Source: Photobacterium alginatilyticum (GTDB lineage: Bacteria > Pseudomonadota > Gammaproteobacteria > Enterobacterales > Vibrionaceae). From it: a DNA stretch of 64,000 nt. The DNA is taken from positions 1-64,000 of the forward strand of contig NZ_RSEJ01000013.1 of assembly GCF_009910675.1 (NCBI RefSeq). The letters are read 5' to 3'. A program made the translations under genes and the position numbers. Positions 18,908 to 28,520 of this stretch are shown piece after piece (the first letter of the stretch is position 1; the number at the start of each line of letters is the position of its first letter). The notes beneath the pieces are model-generated. The model did not search any database and was not told the DNA's origin. It was given only the letters and a program-made list of their open reading frames with translations.

Positions 18908-20535
18908 CAGTGTTTCTGCTCCAAAGAACGGTTAACCATGACCAGCGGGATCAGGCCAACAATTACCAATAAAATCGCCGGCAGGGCAGCCAGTTCCAAC
19001 TGCTCGTCTGACGCGAAGTTAAATACATAGGTTGCCAGGGTTTCAAAATTAAACGGCCGCAGCAGCAAGGCGGCATTAAGCTCTTTCATCGACTCGATAA
19101 AGACTAACAGCCCAGCTATCAGGCAGCCCCGGCGGATCAGCGGCAGGTGAACCCGGCGTAACATCTGGGTCGAGGCATAGCCCATGGTTTTCGACGCCAT
19201 ATCCAGCGACGGCGGCACCTTGGCCAGGCTGCTCTCGATACTGCCGATTGCCACCGCGGCGAAGCGAACGACAAAGGCAAAGATAATCGCGATCATCGTC
19301 CCTGAGAACACCAGCCCCGGACGGCCGAGGCCAAAACTAATGGCAACATCATTCAGCAGGTGGTCGGCACTGGTCAGCGGGATCATTACCCCAATCGCCA
19401 ATACAGTCCCCGGCACGGCATAACCGAGCGATGATGCGCGGATCGGCACCAGGGTCGAGCTGCGACCATCCAGGCGATGGTAGAAATTCACAATCAGTGC
19501 CAGCATCACGGCAAACAGGGCCGCAGCCAGCGACACCACAAGGCTGTTGATGCTGTACTGCTGAAACTCGGTCGTCCAGCTCTCGGCAAAATAATGCCAG
19601 GCATAGTAGCCAAGCTGCAGCAACGGCATCACAAAGGCACAACCCACCAGTCCCCAGCACCAGCCAAGGGCCAGCCATTTCTTCGCACCGGTCAGGCTGT
19701 AGCGAACATCATCGCCGTGCTCGAATTCTTGCTGAAACAGTTTCTGCTTACGCCGACTAAAGCGCTCGGCACTGATCAGCAAAAAAATGACCATCAACAT
19801 AATAGCTGAAATTTTCGCTGCCGCATTGAGGTTGGAATAGCCCAGCCAGGTATCATACACCGCCGTTGTCAGGGTATTCACTGCAAAATAGCTGACGGTA
19901 CCGAAATCGCCCAGGGTCTCCATCGCCACCAGCGACATACCGACGGCAATTGACGGACGGGCCAGCGGCAGGGAAATCCGGCGGAAGCTGTCCCAGGGGG
20001 AACAACGCAGCAAACGGGCAGACTGAAGCAAGCTGACACTCTGCTCCATAAAGGCCGCGCGCGCCAGAAGGTATATATAAGGGTAGAGAACGAGCGCCAG
20101 TACCATGCTGGCACCGCCGAGAGAGCGGATATCCGGGAACCAGTAGTCATGGATACTCTGCCAGCCAAAGACATCACGCAGGAAAATTTGGATTGGCCCG
20201 GCATAGTCAAACCAGTCCGTATAGATATAGCCAATGATATAGCCCGGCATAGCCAGAGGCAGGACCAGCGCCCACTGCAATATTTTCTCACCGGGAAGGC
20301 GGCACATCGCCATGATCCAGGCCGCAGGCAGGCCAAACAGCAGTGCCAGCAGCACTGTGCCCGACACCAGCCAGAATGTATTACTGGTGTAGGTCGCCAT
20401 GACGGTGCCCATCAAGTGGGAGAAGACTTCGTCCGACTCACCTATCGCGGTATAGAAAATCGCCAGAATAGGCAAAACCAGCAGTAGGGATAACCCCCAG
20501 CCGCTGGTCCGCCAAAACATATATTTTTCTTTCAT
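18907..20535 (-). CDS. fbpB: Iron(III) ABC transporter, permease (fused two-domain)
   Basis: This 542-residue inner-membrane permease has about twelve hydrophobic segments and two BPD_transp_1-like halves, each with an EAA-type loop (SLLQSARLLRCSPWDSFRRISLPL and MASKTMGYASTQMLRRVHLPLIR). Fused FbpB/SfuB-type permeases of this length are usual for ferric importers. It is separated from fbpA by a hairpin terminator and overlaps fbpC by one base. Confidence 0.92.
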   Translation of the reverse strand: MKEKYMFWRTSGWGLSLLLVLPILAIFYTAIGESDEVFSHLMGTVMATYTSNTFWLVSGTVLLALLFGLPAAWIMAMCRLPGEKILQWALVLPLAMPGYIIGYIYTDWFDYAGPIQIFLRDVFGWQSIHDYWFPDIRSLGGASMVLALVLYPYIYLLARAAFMEQSVSLLQSARLLRCSPWDSFRRISLPLARPSIAVGMSLVAMETLGDFGTVSYFAVNTLTTAVYDTWLGYSNLNAAAKISAIMLMVIFLLISAERFSRRKQKLFQQEFEHGDDVRYSLTGAKKWLALGWCWGLVGCAFVMPLLQLGYYAWHYFAESWTTEFQQYSINSLVVSLAAALFAVMLALIVNFYHRLDGRSSTLVPIRASSLGYAVPGTVLAIGVMIPLTSADHLLNDVAISFGLGRPGLVFSGTMIAIIFAFVVRFAAVAIGSIESSLAKVPPSLDMASKTMGYASTQMLRRVHLPLIRRGCLIAGLLVFIESMKELNAALLLRPFNFETLATYVFNFASDEQLELAALPAILLVIVGLIPLVMVNRSLEQKH

Positions 20536-20677
20536 TGCTTACTACTTAGTATCCTTTGCAATAAATTTATGGCGTCGCTACAACCCGATGCTGCAATAGA
20601 ACCACACAAAAGTCCCTACTTTTTTTCGGGATAGTGAAGCTACCATAAGTTATTGGAAAAGATACTAGGGCTTAAGC

Positions 20678-20704
20678 AAAAATGGGGCATCTCGCCCCAT
20701 TTTT
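20678..20704 (-). terminator. Intercistronic terminator/attenuator between fbpA and fbpB
   Basis: AAAAATGGGGC and GCCCCATTTTT form an 11-bp stem with a U-run on the minus strand, just after the fbpA stop. Partial termination here would give more binding protein than permease, a common stoichiometry device in such operons. Confidence 0.8.
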
Positions 20705-20714
20705 ATGTAACAAC

Positions 20715-21728
20715 TTACAGATCAAACTTCACTTCATCCAGTAGTTTGATTGCTGTGCTGTGGTAGTCTGCCACTTTTTCAAGCGATAGATCGTCAGCCT
20801 GGAAGTCACCCCAAGATGCAACCAGCTCAGAGCGCTTAACGCCGTCTTTAACCGGGTACTCATAGTTCACTTCAGCGTACATCTGCTGGGCTTTATCGCC
20901 AGTCAAAAATTCCATCAGCTTCTGCGCGTTATCCTTATTAGGCGCGTACTTGGCCATTGCCATGCCGCTAACGTTAACGTGTGTACCGTCTGCTTTCTGG
21001 CCAGGGAAGTTGATGTAAACCGCTTCAGCCCATGCCTTCTGCTTCTCGTCGTTAACCATCTTGCCTAGGTAGTAGCTGTTGCCGATAGCCAGATCACACA
21101 GGCCTTCTTTGACAGCCTTCACCTGCGCGCGGTCGTTACCCTGAGGCTTACGGGCAAGGTTGGCTTTAACACCTTCCAGCCACTCTTTCGCTTCTGCTTC
21201 GCCATGGTTGGCAATCATCGAAGAAACCAGAGAAACGTTATACGGGTGCTTACCAGAGCGAGTACAAATCTTGCCTTTCCACTCAGGCTTCGCCAGATCG
21301 GCATAGTCAAAGTCTGCTGGCAGACGGCCAACACGATCACGAGAAGAGTACACGTTACGAGAACGCAATGTCAGTGCAAACCACTCATCTTCGCTATCAC
21401 GGTATTGCGCCGGTACGTTTTGCTCAATTACTTTGCTATCAACAGGCTGAACCAATTGTTTGTTTGCCAGCTCCACCAGACGGCTGATATCAGTTGTCAG
21501 AATCATATCTGCCGGGCTGTATTCGCCCTCTTGCTGCAGCTTCTCTGCCAGGCCTTTTTTCGCGAATTTCACGTTAACCTTAATGCCGGTTTCTTTTGTG
21601 AATTCGTTAAACATAGGCTCAACCAGGAAAGGCTGACGGTAAGAGTATACATTCACTTCTTCAGCAGCAGTTGCTACCTGAGGAGCAGCCAAACCAAGCA
21701 AAATCGCCGATGCCAACAGCTTTTTCAT
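20715..21728 (-). CDS. fbpA: Iron(III) ABC transporter, periplasmic substrate-binding protein
   Basis: This 337-residue periplasmic ferric-binding protein begins with a signal peptide (MKKLLASAILLGLAAPQVATA, cleavage near residue 21). The mature start EEVNVYSYRQPFL and the tyrosine pair in LAIGNSYYLGKM match the FutA/FbpA group, whose tyrosines bind Fe(III). It is the first gene of fbpABC and has a good Shine-Dalgarno (AAGGGA). A Fur-box-like palindrome lies 28 bases upstream. Iron specificity is inferred from family and Fur box. Confidence 0.94.
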   Translation of the reverse strand: MKKLLASAILLGLAAPQVATAAEEVNVYSYRQPFLVEPMFNEFTKETGIKVNVKFAKKGLAEKLQQEGEYSPADMILTTDISRLVELANKQLVQPVDSKVIEQNVPAQYRDSEDEWFALTLRSRNVYSSRDRVGRLPADFDYADLAKPEWKGKICTRSGKHPYNVSLVSSMIANHGEAEAKEWLEGVKANLARKPQGNDRAQVKAVKEGLCDLAIGNSYYLGKMVNDEKQKAWAEAVYINFPGQKADGTHVNVSGMAMAKYAPNKDNAQKLMEFLTGDKAQQMYAEVNYEYPVKDGVKRSELVASWGDFQADDLSLEKVADYHSTAIKLLDEVKFDL

Positions 21729-21755
21729 TAATCCATCCCTTAATGCAAAATGTAA

Positions 21756-21770
21756 TGATAATGTTTATCA
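21756..21770 (-). promoter_or_regulatory. Fur box upstream of fbpA
   Basis: TGATAATGTTTATCA matches the 7-1-7 Fur consensus (TGATAAT-N-ATTATCA) with one mismatch. It lies 28-42 bases before the fbpA start, where bound Fur would block transcription in iron-rich cells. Confidence 0.8.
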
Positions 21771-21832
21771 ATATCGAACTAATTATACTGTAGCACGACG
21801 CTAAAACAATGCGTGGTTACAATTAAACACAA

Positions 21833-21862
21833 AAAAAATGCTGCCAAATGGCAGCATTTTTT
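21833..21862 (-). terminator. Terminator downstream of amtB
   Basis: AAAAAATGCTGCC and GGCAGCATTTTTT form a 13-bp stem with an AAAT loop. On the minus strand it ends in U8 and lies about 100 bases after the amtB stop, before the fbpA promoter. Confidence 0.88.
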
Positions 21863-21965
21863 AAAGATGTGAACTAAATATATGTTACTGGTTTCTTAAT
21901 TATTCAGTAACTTGTCAATAGTTACACCACACTTAATACACCTATCTGCATATCAAGCTTAAGCC

Positions 21966-23195
21966 TTATTTTACGCTAACAAATTCAGGGTAGGCATCAA
22001 TACCACAGTCATGCAGATCCATTCCCGCCATTTCTTCCTCTTCCGTCACACGGATGCCCATGGTGGCTTTCAGTACCGCCCACACCGCGAAGCTTGTTAC
22101 GAATACCCAGCCGAAGATAACTGCTGCACCCAGTAGCTGAGCACCGAAGGTGGCATCTGCATTGTTGAATGGCACCACCATCAGACCAAAGAACCCGCAC
22201 ACACCGTGGACCGAGATGGCACCGACAGGGTCATCAATTTTGATTTTATCCAGGCCGATGATACTAAACACAACCAGCGCACCGGCAACCACTCCGATCA
22301 CCACTGCAGACATTGGTGACGGAGACAGCGGGTCAGCCGTGATAGCAACCAGACCAGCCAGGGCACCGTTTAGTACCATAGTCAAATCCGCCTTGCCCCA
22401 AGTTGTCTTACACACTGCCAGCGCTGCGATAGCACCGGCTGCAGCCGCCGCATTGGTATTAAGGAAAATCTGGCCCACCGCCGTTGCATTTTCAAAGTCT
22501 GATACCATCAGCTGCGAACCGCCGTTGAAGCCGAACCAGCCGAACCACAGGATAAAGGTACCCAGAGTTGCCAGCGGCATGTTCGAGCCCGGGATAGGGT
22601 TGATTGAACCGTTCTTGCCGTACTTACCTTTACGGGCACCCAGCAGCAATACACCGGCCAACGCCGCCGCGGCACCTGCCATATGGACAATACCCGAGCC
22701 AGCAAAATCACTAAACCCTGCTTCTGACAAGAAGCCACCGCCCCATGTCCAGTATCCTTCCATCGGATAGATAAAGGCCGTCAAAATGACTGAGAAAATG
22801 AGGAACGACCACAGTTTCATACGCTCGGCCACGGCGCCGGATACAACCGACATTGCTGTTGCCACAAACACCACCTGGAAGAAGAAGTCAGATTCCAGCG
22901 AGTGATCCGCACCCTCGGCCTGAGAGCCTATCAGGGCACCGAACGATGGCAGCCAGCCACCCTCACCGTTATCGACGTACATAATGTTGTAGCCCACCAG
23001 CAGGTACATAGTACAGGCGATTGCATACAGGCAGACATTTTTGGTCAGGATCTCGGTGGTATTCTTCGAGCGAACCAGACCGGCCTCGAGCATAGCGAAA
23101 CCGGCCGCCATCCACATCACCAGCGCACCTGACATCAAGAAAAAGAAAGTATCGAGTGCATAACGCAGCTCTGTTACCGTTGTTGATAGTTCCAT
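21966..23195 (-). CDS. amtB: Ammonium transporter
   Basis: This trimeric Amt/MEP channel imports ammonium. The roughly 409-residue protein has eleven predicted membrane segments and family motifs such as DTFFFLMSGALVMWMAAGFAMLEAGLVRSKN and HMAGAAAALAG. It is not preceded by a cleavable Sec signal as long as in E. coli AmtB. The Shine-Dalgarno TAGGGG is best spaced for the ATG at 23195; two more ATGs (23204, 23201) touch the Shine-Dalgarno. It is 27 bases after glnK, whose product plugs the channel when nitrogen is ample. Confidence 0.95.
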   Translation of the reverse strand: MELSTTVTELRYALDTFFFLMSGALVMWMAAGFAMLEAGLVRSKNTTEILTKNVCLYAIACTMYLLVGYNIMYVDNGEGGWLPSFGALIGSQAEGADHSLESDFFFQVVFVATAMSVVSGAVAERMKLWSFLIFSVILTAFIYPMEGYWTWGGGFLSEAGFSDFAGSGIVHMAGAAAALAGVLLLGARKGKYGKNGSINPIPGSNMPLATLGTFILWFGWFGFNGGSQLMVSDFENATAVGQIFLNTNAAAAAGAIAALAVCKTTWGKADLTMVLNGALAGLVAITADPLSPSPMSAVVIGVVAGALVVFSIIGLDKIKIDDPVGAISVHGVCGFFGLMVVPFNNADATFGAQLLGAAVIFGWVFVTSFAVWAVLKATMGIRVTEEEEMAGMDLHDCGIDAYPEFVSVK

Positions 23196-23222
23196 GGTCA
23201 TCATCCCCTACTCATCCAATTC

Positions 23223-23570
<348 letters not shown>

Positions 23571-23610
23571 CTAATCTTCTGAATTCCTTTCCGATTACAG
23601 TTGATTAACA

Positions 23611-23626
23611 AACAATCTTTATGCCA
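23611..23626 (-). promoter_or_regulatory. Sigma-54 promoter of glnK-amtB
   Basis: On the minus strand the sequence reads TGGCATAAAGATTGTT, with GG (-24) and TTG (-12 region) in the correct register. It departs from TGGCAC-N5-TTGCW at GC to GT. It is 50 bases upstream of the glnK ATG, giving a leader of about 40 bases. Confidence 0.75.
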
Positions 23627-23681
23627 ACTTTTTATTTTTTTATTTTTCAATACCTTATACATTCTATATAAAAACAACGAA

Positions 23682-23712
23682 AAAGGGCCGCACCTTTATG
23701 GTGCAGCCCTTT
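23682..23712 (-). terminator. yacL terminator hairpin containing an NtrC-like site
   Basis: AAAGGGC-c-GCACC and GGTGC-a-GCCCTTT form a hairpin with a TTTAT loop and a U-run on the minus strand, 42 bases after the yacL stop. Its core (23689-23705) also matches 16 of 17 positions of the NtrC consensus TGCACYWWWWTGGTGCA and lies about 100 bases upstream of the predicted glnK start site. It may therefore serve as both terminator and enhancer. Confidence 0.75.
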
Positions 23713-23753
23713 CACTGAAAAGAAGCAAATTGTGCAGAGTCGGAGGATGGCGC

Positions 23754-24122
23754 TCAGAAGCGGGTGACAAATGCACGCCAGGCATGCAACATTTGCTCAA
23801 GATCTTCAAATCCGCACAGAGACATACATTCGTCATCATAGAAATTCATGTCTTCATCCAGCTCGGTATCATCTTCAGAAAACAGATAGTTAGCTTGGAC
23901 AAGCGCTTCATTGTCCTGCAGGCTCAGGGTTAGATCCTCTCCCACCAGCCGCCATTCCCGGGTGCTGTTTTTCAGCGCACCAATTTGGGCCAAAATAGCA
24001 TCGATCCTGGAAAAGTCCTTCCCCACCTCTTCGATTAACCAGCGCCCCAGTGCCTCGTGACCCATAGAGAAAATGGCATGATAGCTACCGTCCAGGGTAT
24101 TTTTCTTAAATTCGTAGTCCAT
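23754..24122 (-). CDS. yacL: YacL family protein (UPF0231)
   Basis: This 122-residue acidic protein of unknown function resembles E. coli YacL throughout: MDYEFKKN at the start, [29 protein letters not shown] near the end. It has no signal or membrane segment. In E. coli yacL is next to acnB; here acnB is 1.6 kb away, with glycerate kinase in between. Confidence 0.9.
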   Translation of the reverse strand: MDYEFKKNTLDGSYHAIFSMGHEALGRWLIEEVGKDFSRIDAILAQIGALKNSTREWRLVGEDLTLSLQDNEALVQANYLFSEDDTELDEDMNFYDDECMSLCGFEDLEQMLHAWRAFVTRF

Positions 24123-24275
24123 AGCTATCCCCTATATCATCATTCGGTACCCAGCGACAGGATAAGCTTGGTACAATAAAATTACGTCACAACACGCCCG
24201 CTCGCAGGCCGAAAACGGGTTTCGCTCGGTGCCAATCGCGACAAAGTCCGCACATTGTCAGGATCTGGAACAAGA

Positions 24276-24420
24276 ATGCAACTAAATGCCACCATTGCCC
24301 GACAGATTGTCGAGCGCGCCAAGCAAATCATTCATCTGAACAGGTAGAGTTTACGCTATCGACTATTTAGGATCGCTTGCAAGGCTGCCAGAGCCACCCT
24401 CAAGCGACAATGCTGCTCAC
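24276..24420 (+). pseudogene. Collapsed remnant of a CdaR/SdaR sugar-diacid regulator
   Basis: An ATG at 24276 opens a 23-codon frame starting MQLNATIARQIVERA, which resembles the first helix of the CdaR/SdaR sugar-diacid recognition domain (E. coli HLDTKMAQDIVARTMRII). A TAG at 24345-24347 stops it. In the same frame directly after the stop, SLRYRLFRI resembles the C-terminal helix-turn-helix signature of the family (RNTLEYRLNRI). About 350 internal codons are missing. In relatives this regulator is often near glycerate kinase genes. The N-terminal match is 8 identities in about 22; the assignment is a reasoned inference. Confidence 0.55.
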
Positions 24421-24444
24421 CCGCGGGCCTGGAGGTTTCTCACC

Positions 24445-25590
24445 ATGAAAATTGTAATTGCCCCTGACTCCTACAAAGAAAGCCTGACGGCGATGGAAGT
24501 CGCCACTGCCATTGAGGCGGGATTCCGGCAAGTGCTGCCTGATGCCGAGTACCACAAGGTCCCGATGGCTGACGGCGGCGAAGGGACCGTGCAGTCACTG
24601 GTTGATGCCACTGGCGGCTCGATTATCAAGCAACAGGTAACAGGCCCCCTCGGTGAACAGGTTGACGGTTTTTACGGGGTAATGGGTGACGGAAACACCG
24701 CCATCATTGAAATGGCAGCCGCCTCCGGGCTGCACCTGGTATCCCCTGAACAACGTAACCCGCTGCTGACCACGACATTCGGCACCGGGGAGCTGATCAA
24801 AGCTGCTCTCGACAAGGGCGTAGAGCATATTATTGTCGGTATCGGCGGCAGTGCCACCAACGACGGCGGTATCGGAATGGCCCAGGCACTCGGGATAAAC
24901 ATGCTGGACGCCGAAGAAAACGAACTTGGCTATGGCGGCAGCGAGCTAGCCCGGCTTGCCACTATCGATACCAGCCAGCTTGATCCTCGTCTGGCTGACA
25001 TCAAGTTGGAAGTCGCCTGTGATGTCGACAATCCGCTATGCGGCCCCAAAGGTGCTTCCCACGTATTCGGCCCGCAAAAAGGGGCCACTGCCGAGATGGT
25101 TCAGCAGCTCGACAGCAACCTTGCCCGATACGCAGGCATCATCAAAAATCAATTGGATCGTGGCGTTAAAGATATGGCCGGTGCCGGTGCTGCCGGTGGG
25201 CTGGGTGCCGCCCTGCTTGGCCTACTTGATGCCAACCTGCGTCCGGGGATCGATATCGTTATGGATGCGGTCAATCTGGCCGACACCGTTGCCGATGCCG
25301 ATCTGGTCATTACTGGCGAAGGGCGCATTGACAGCCAGACCATTCACGGCAAAACCCCGATTGGTGTCGCCCGCAGTGCGAAAAAATACGATATTCCGGT
25401 GATCGGGATTGCCGGTAGCCTGTCTGATGATTGTGATGTGGTCCACGACCACGGTATCGATGCCGTCTTCAGCGTCGTACCACGCGCGATGGCCCTGAGC
25501 GAGGCACTGGAGGAAGCGGCGTTCAATGTCCAGGTAACGGCACGCAATGTCGCGGCAATGATAACGGTAGGGTCTACAGGATTAACATAA
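24445..25590 (+). CDS. glxK: Glycerate kinase
   Basis: This kinase phosphorylates D-glycerate, usually to 2-phosphoglycerate in this GarK/GlxK family, feeding glycolysis. The 381-residue protein has KIVIAPDSYKESLTA at the start, ADGGEGTV, GIGGSATNDGG and the C-terminal VITGEGRIDSQTIHGK. A good Shine-Dalgarno (GGAGG) precedes the ATG. No glucarate, galactarate or glyoxylate genes are nearby. The regulator upstream appears deleted, so it is an orphan here. garK would be an equally valid name. Confidence 0.93.
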   Translation: MKIVIAPDSYKESLTAMEVATAIEAGFRQVLPDAEYHKVPMADGGEGTVQSLVDATGGSIIKQQVTGPLGEQVDGFYGVMGDGNTAIIEMAAASGLHLVSPEQRNPLLTTTFGTGELIKAALDKGVEHIIVGIGGSATNDGGIGMAQALGINMLDAEENELGYGGSELARLATIDTSQLDPRLADIKLEVACDVDNPLCGPKGASHVFGPQKGATAEMVQQLDSNLARYAGIIKNQLDRGVKDMAGAGAAGGLGAALLGLLDANLRPGIDIVMDAVNLADTVADADLVITGEGRIDSQTIHGKTPIGVARSAKKYDIPVIGIAGSLSDDCDVVHDHGIDAVFSVVPRAMALSEALEEAAFNVQVTARNVAAMITVGSTGLT

Positions 25591-25627
25591 AAAAAGAGGT
25601 AAGTCAGAAACTGACTACCCCTTTTTA
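25589..25627. terminator. Bidirectional terminator between glxK and acnB
   Basis: AAAAAGAGGTAAGTCAG pairs with CTGACTACCCCTTTTT, with small bulges. A-run and T-run flanks serve both convergent genes. Confidence 0.85.
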
Positions 25628-25691
25628 TATTGAACTATGACTATTTGACTTGTCCTGGGTCCTGCATTTCCCAGAACCCGTTCTTTCGGCT

Positions 25692-28289
25692 TTAAACCGC
25701 AGCCTGAATAATCACATCATCCGCTTTCTTGGTGTAACTATCCATGCGGTGGAAGTTCAGATAGCGGTAGGTATCCGCAGCTGTAGCATCAATCTGCTTC
25801 GCATACTCCAGGTACTCTTCCTTGGTCGGAATGCGACCCAGGATTGCACCGACAGCAGCCAGCTCGGCTGATGACAGATACACATTGGCACCGGTACCCA
25901 GACGGTTCGGGAAGTTACGGGTCGAGGTCGACATCACCGTCGCTTTATCCGCAACACGCGCCTGGTTACCCATACACAGCGAACATCCCGGCGTTTCGAT
26001 ACGCACCCCCGCGCGACCAAAGATGCCGTAGTAGCCTTCTTCCGTCAGCTGATCCTTATCCATCTTGGTCGGCGGTGCAACCCACAAACGGGTATCCAAC
26101 TGACCACCGAACTTCTCAAGCAGTTTACCTGCCGCGCGGAAGTGACCGATGTTGGTCATACAAGATCCGATAAAGACTTCGTCGATCTCTGTGCCATGAA
26201 CCTCAGACAACAGACGGGCATCATCAGGATCGTTCGGTGCACACAGAATTGGCTCGTTGATTTCAGCCAGATCGATTTCGATCACATGCGCGTACTCGGC
26301 ATCTTTATCGGCTTCCATCAGCTCAGGGTTAGCCAGCCACTCTTCCATCGCAGTAATACGGCGCTCGATGGTACGGCGATCGCCATAACCTTCGGAGATC
26401 ATCCACTTAAGCATCACAATGTTGGAATTCAGGTACTCGGCAATCGAGTCTTCAGATAGCTTAACAGTACAGCCAGCCGCACTACGCTCAGCCGAGGCAT
26501 CAGACAGCTCGAACGCCTGTTCGACAGTCAGGTGCTCAACACCTTCAATTTCCAGTACTCGACCGGAGAATTCGTTGATCTTACCGGCTTTCTCAACCGT
26601 CAGCAGACCCTGCTTGATCGCATAATAAGGGATGGCATGAACCAGATCACGCAAAGTGATCCCTTCTTGCATCTCGCCCTTGAAGCGAACCAGAATAGAT
26701 TCCGGCATATCAAGCGGCATCACACCGGTTGCTGCAGCAAACGCCACCAGGCCAGAACCGGCCGGGAACGAGATACCCAGCGGGAAGCGGGTATGGGAGT
26801 CACCGCCGGTACCGACAGTATCAGGCAGTAGCATACGGTTTAGCCAGGAGTGGATAACACCATCCCCCGGACGCAGAGAAACACCACCACGGTTCATGAT
26901 GAAATCAGGTAGCGTATGGTGGGTGTTCACATCAATCGGTTTCGGATAAGCCGACGTGTGGCAGAACGACTGCATAGTCAGTTCGGCAGAGAAGCCCAGA
27001 CAAGCCAGATCTTTTAGCTCGTCACGGGTCATTGGACCGGTGGTATCCTGAGAACCAACAGTGGTCATCTTAGGCTCACAATAGGTGCCCGGACGAACGC
27101 CCTCGACACCACAGGCCTTACCGACCATCTTCTGCGCCAGGCTATAGCCTTTGCCGGTATCGGCTACGGCGCCCGGACGGCGGAACACATCAGAAGATAC
27201 CAGGCCAAGTGACTGACGGGCACGATCTGTCAGGCCACGGCCGATGATCAACGGAATACGGCCACCGGCACGCACTTCATCAATCAGAACATCAGTTTTC
27301 AGTTCGAATGTCGATACCAGCTCATCGCTATCATGGCGACGAACTTCACCTTTATACGGGTAGACATCAATCACATCCCCCATGTTAAGCGCGGTCACAT
27401 CGACTTCGATTGGCAAGGCACCGGCATCTTCCATAGTATTGAAGAAAATTGGGGCAATCTTGCCACCCAGGACATACCCCCCAGCACGCTTGTTCGGTAC
27501 ATTTGGGATATCATCACCCATGAACCACAGCACAGAGTTAGTGGCTGACTTACGGGATGAACCGGTACCGACAACATCGCCGACATAAACCAGCTGGTGG
27601 CCTTTTTCTTTAAGCGCTTCGATTTGCTTAACCGGGCCAATCGTACCCGGCTGCTCCGGCTCAATGCCTTCACGTTCGTTCTTCAGCATCGCCAAGGCAT
27701 GCAGCGGGATATCCGGACGCGACCAGGCATCTGGGGCCGGAGACAGATCATCGGTGTTAGTCTCACCGGTGACCTTAAACACGGTCAGGGTAATTTTTTC
27801 AGCCAGTTCAGGCTTAGACAGAAACCATTCGGCATCAGCCCATGACTGGATAACTTGCTTGGCAAATTCGTTGCCTGCCTTGGCTTTCTCTTCTACATCG
27901 TAGAAAGCATCGAACATCAGCAAAGTATGAGAAAGGGCTTTAACGGCGATAGGCGCAAGCTCGCTATCATCAAGAAGTGCAATCAGCGGTTCAATGTTGT
28001 AACCACCTTGCATGGTGCCCAATAGCTCAGCCGCTTTTGCGTTGCTGACGATCGGGGATGCAGCCTCACCTTTGGTTAGAGCGGCGAGGAAACCGGCTTT
28101 CACATACGCCGCTTCATCAACACCAGGGGGAATACGGTTTTCAAACAGATCCAGCAGGAAGGCTTCTTCACCCGCTGGTGGATTTTTCAGGAGCTCAACC
28201 AGAGCTGCAACCTGCTCAGCATCGAGTGGTTTAGCAACAACTCCTTCTGCAGCACGTTCTTCGACGTGTTTACGGTAGGCTTCAAGCAC
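25692..28289 (-). CDS. acnB: Aconitate hydratase B
   Basis: This main TCA-cycle aconitase isomerises citrate to isocitrate with a [4Fe-4S] cluster. It starts at GTG 28289 with Shine-Dalgarno GAGGAA, giving 865 residues. [16 protein letters not shown] and [33 protein letters not shown] match the HEAT-like N-terminal domain of E. coli AcnB. Cluster cysteines are seen in SCMTNIGHF and CSLCMGNQ. The apo-protein is a known mRNA-binding regulator in E. coli. It is monocistronic: a 230-base non-coding stretch separates it from the patatin gene. Confidence 0.97.
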   Translation of the reverse strand: MLEAYRKHVEERAAEGVVAKPLDAEQVAALVELLKNPPAGEEAFLLDLFENRIPPGVDEAAYVKAGFLAALTKGEAASPIVSNAKAAELLGTMQGGYNIEPLIALLDDSELAPIAVKALSHTLLMFDAFYDVEEKAKAGNEFAKQVIQSWADAEWFLSKPELAEKITLTVFKVTGETNTDDLSPAPDAWSRPDIPLHALAMLKNEREGIEPEQPGTIGPVKQIEALKEKGHQLVYVGDVVGTGSSRKSATNSVLWFMGDDIPNVPNKRAGGYVLGGKIAPIFFNTMEDAGALPIEVDVTALNMGDVIDVYPYKGEVRRHDSDELVSTFELKTDVLIDEVRAGGRIPLIIGRGLTDRARQSLGLVSSDVFRRPGAVADTGKGYSLAQKMVGKACGVEGVRPGTYCEPKMTTVGSQDTTGPMTRDELKDLACLGFSAELTMQSFCHTSAYPKPIDVNTHHTLPDFIMNRGGVSLRPGDGVIHSWLNRMLLPDTVGTGGDSHTRFPLGISFPAGSGLVAFAAATGVMPLDMPESILVRFKGEMQEGITLRDLVHAIPYYAIKQGLLTVEKAGKINEFSGRVLEIEGVEHLTVEQAFELSDASAERSAAGCTVKLSEDSIAEYLNSNIVMLKWMISEGYGDRRTIERRITAMEEWLANPELMEADKDAEYAHVIEIDLAEINEPILCAPNDPDDARLLSEVHGTEIDEVFIGSCMTNIGHFRAAGKLLEKFGGQLDTRLWVAPPTKMDKDQLTEEGYYGIFGRAGVRIETPGCSLCMGNQARVADKATVMSTSTRNFPNRLGTGANVYLSSAELAAVGAILGRIPTKEEYLEYAKQIDATAADTYRYLNFHRMDSYTKKADDVIIQAAV

Positions 28290-28520
28290 GACATATTCCT
28301 CTTATTTCGGTTTAGCCTAGTGGCCAAACATCCTTGGAAGTGATTGATCCATTCTGCACAGTGCGCCCTGTCATTCTTCTTACTAAGCGCACACTACAGG
28401 CAGAAGAGACCAAAACCGTCCAACCAGCATACCATTTTTAACTTAAAATTAAAAATCACCCTCTTTTTACAACATTCACACTTTGAGCATAATTATGACG
28501 TAGCGTCTACGACTTTAGCC

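Noticed and set aside
24299..24313. CGACA-GAT-TGTCG palindrome as an operator
   Set aside because: It is inside the regulator remnant's coding part and is short enough to occur by chance.
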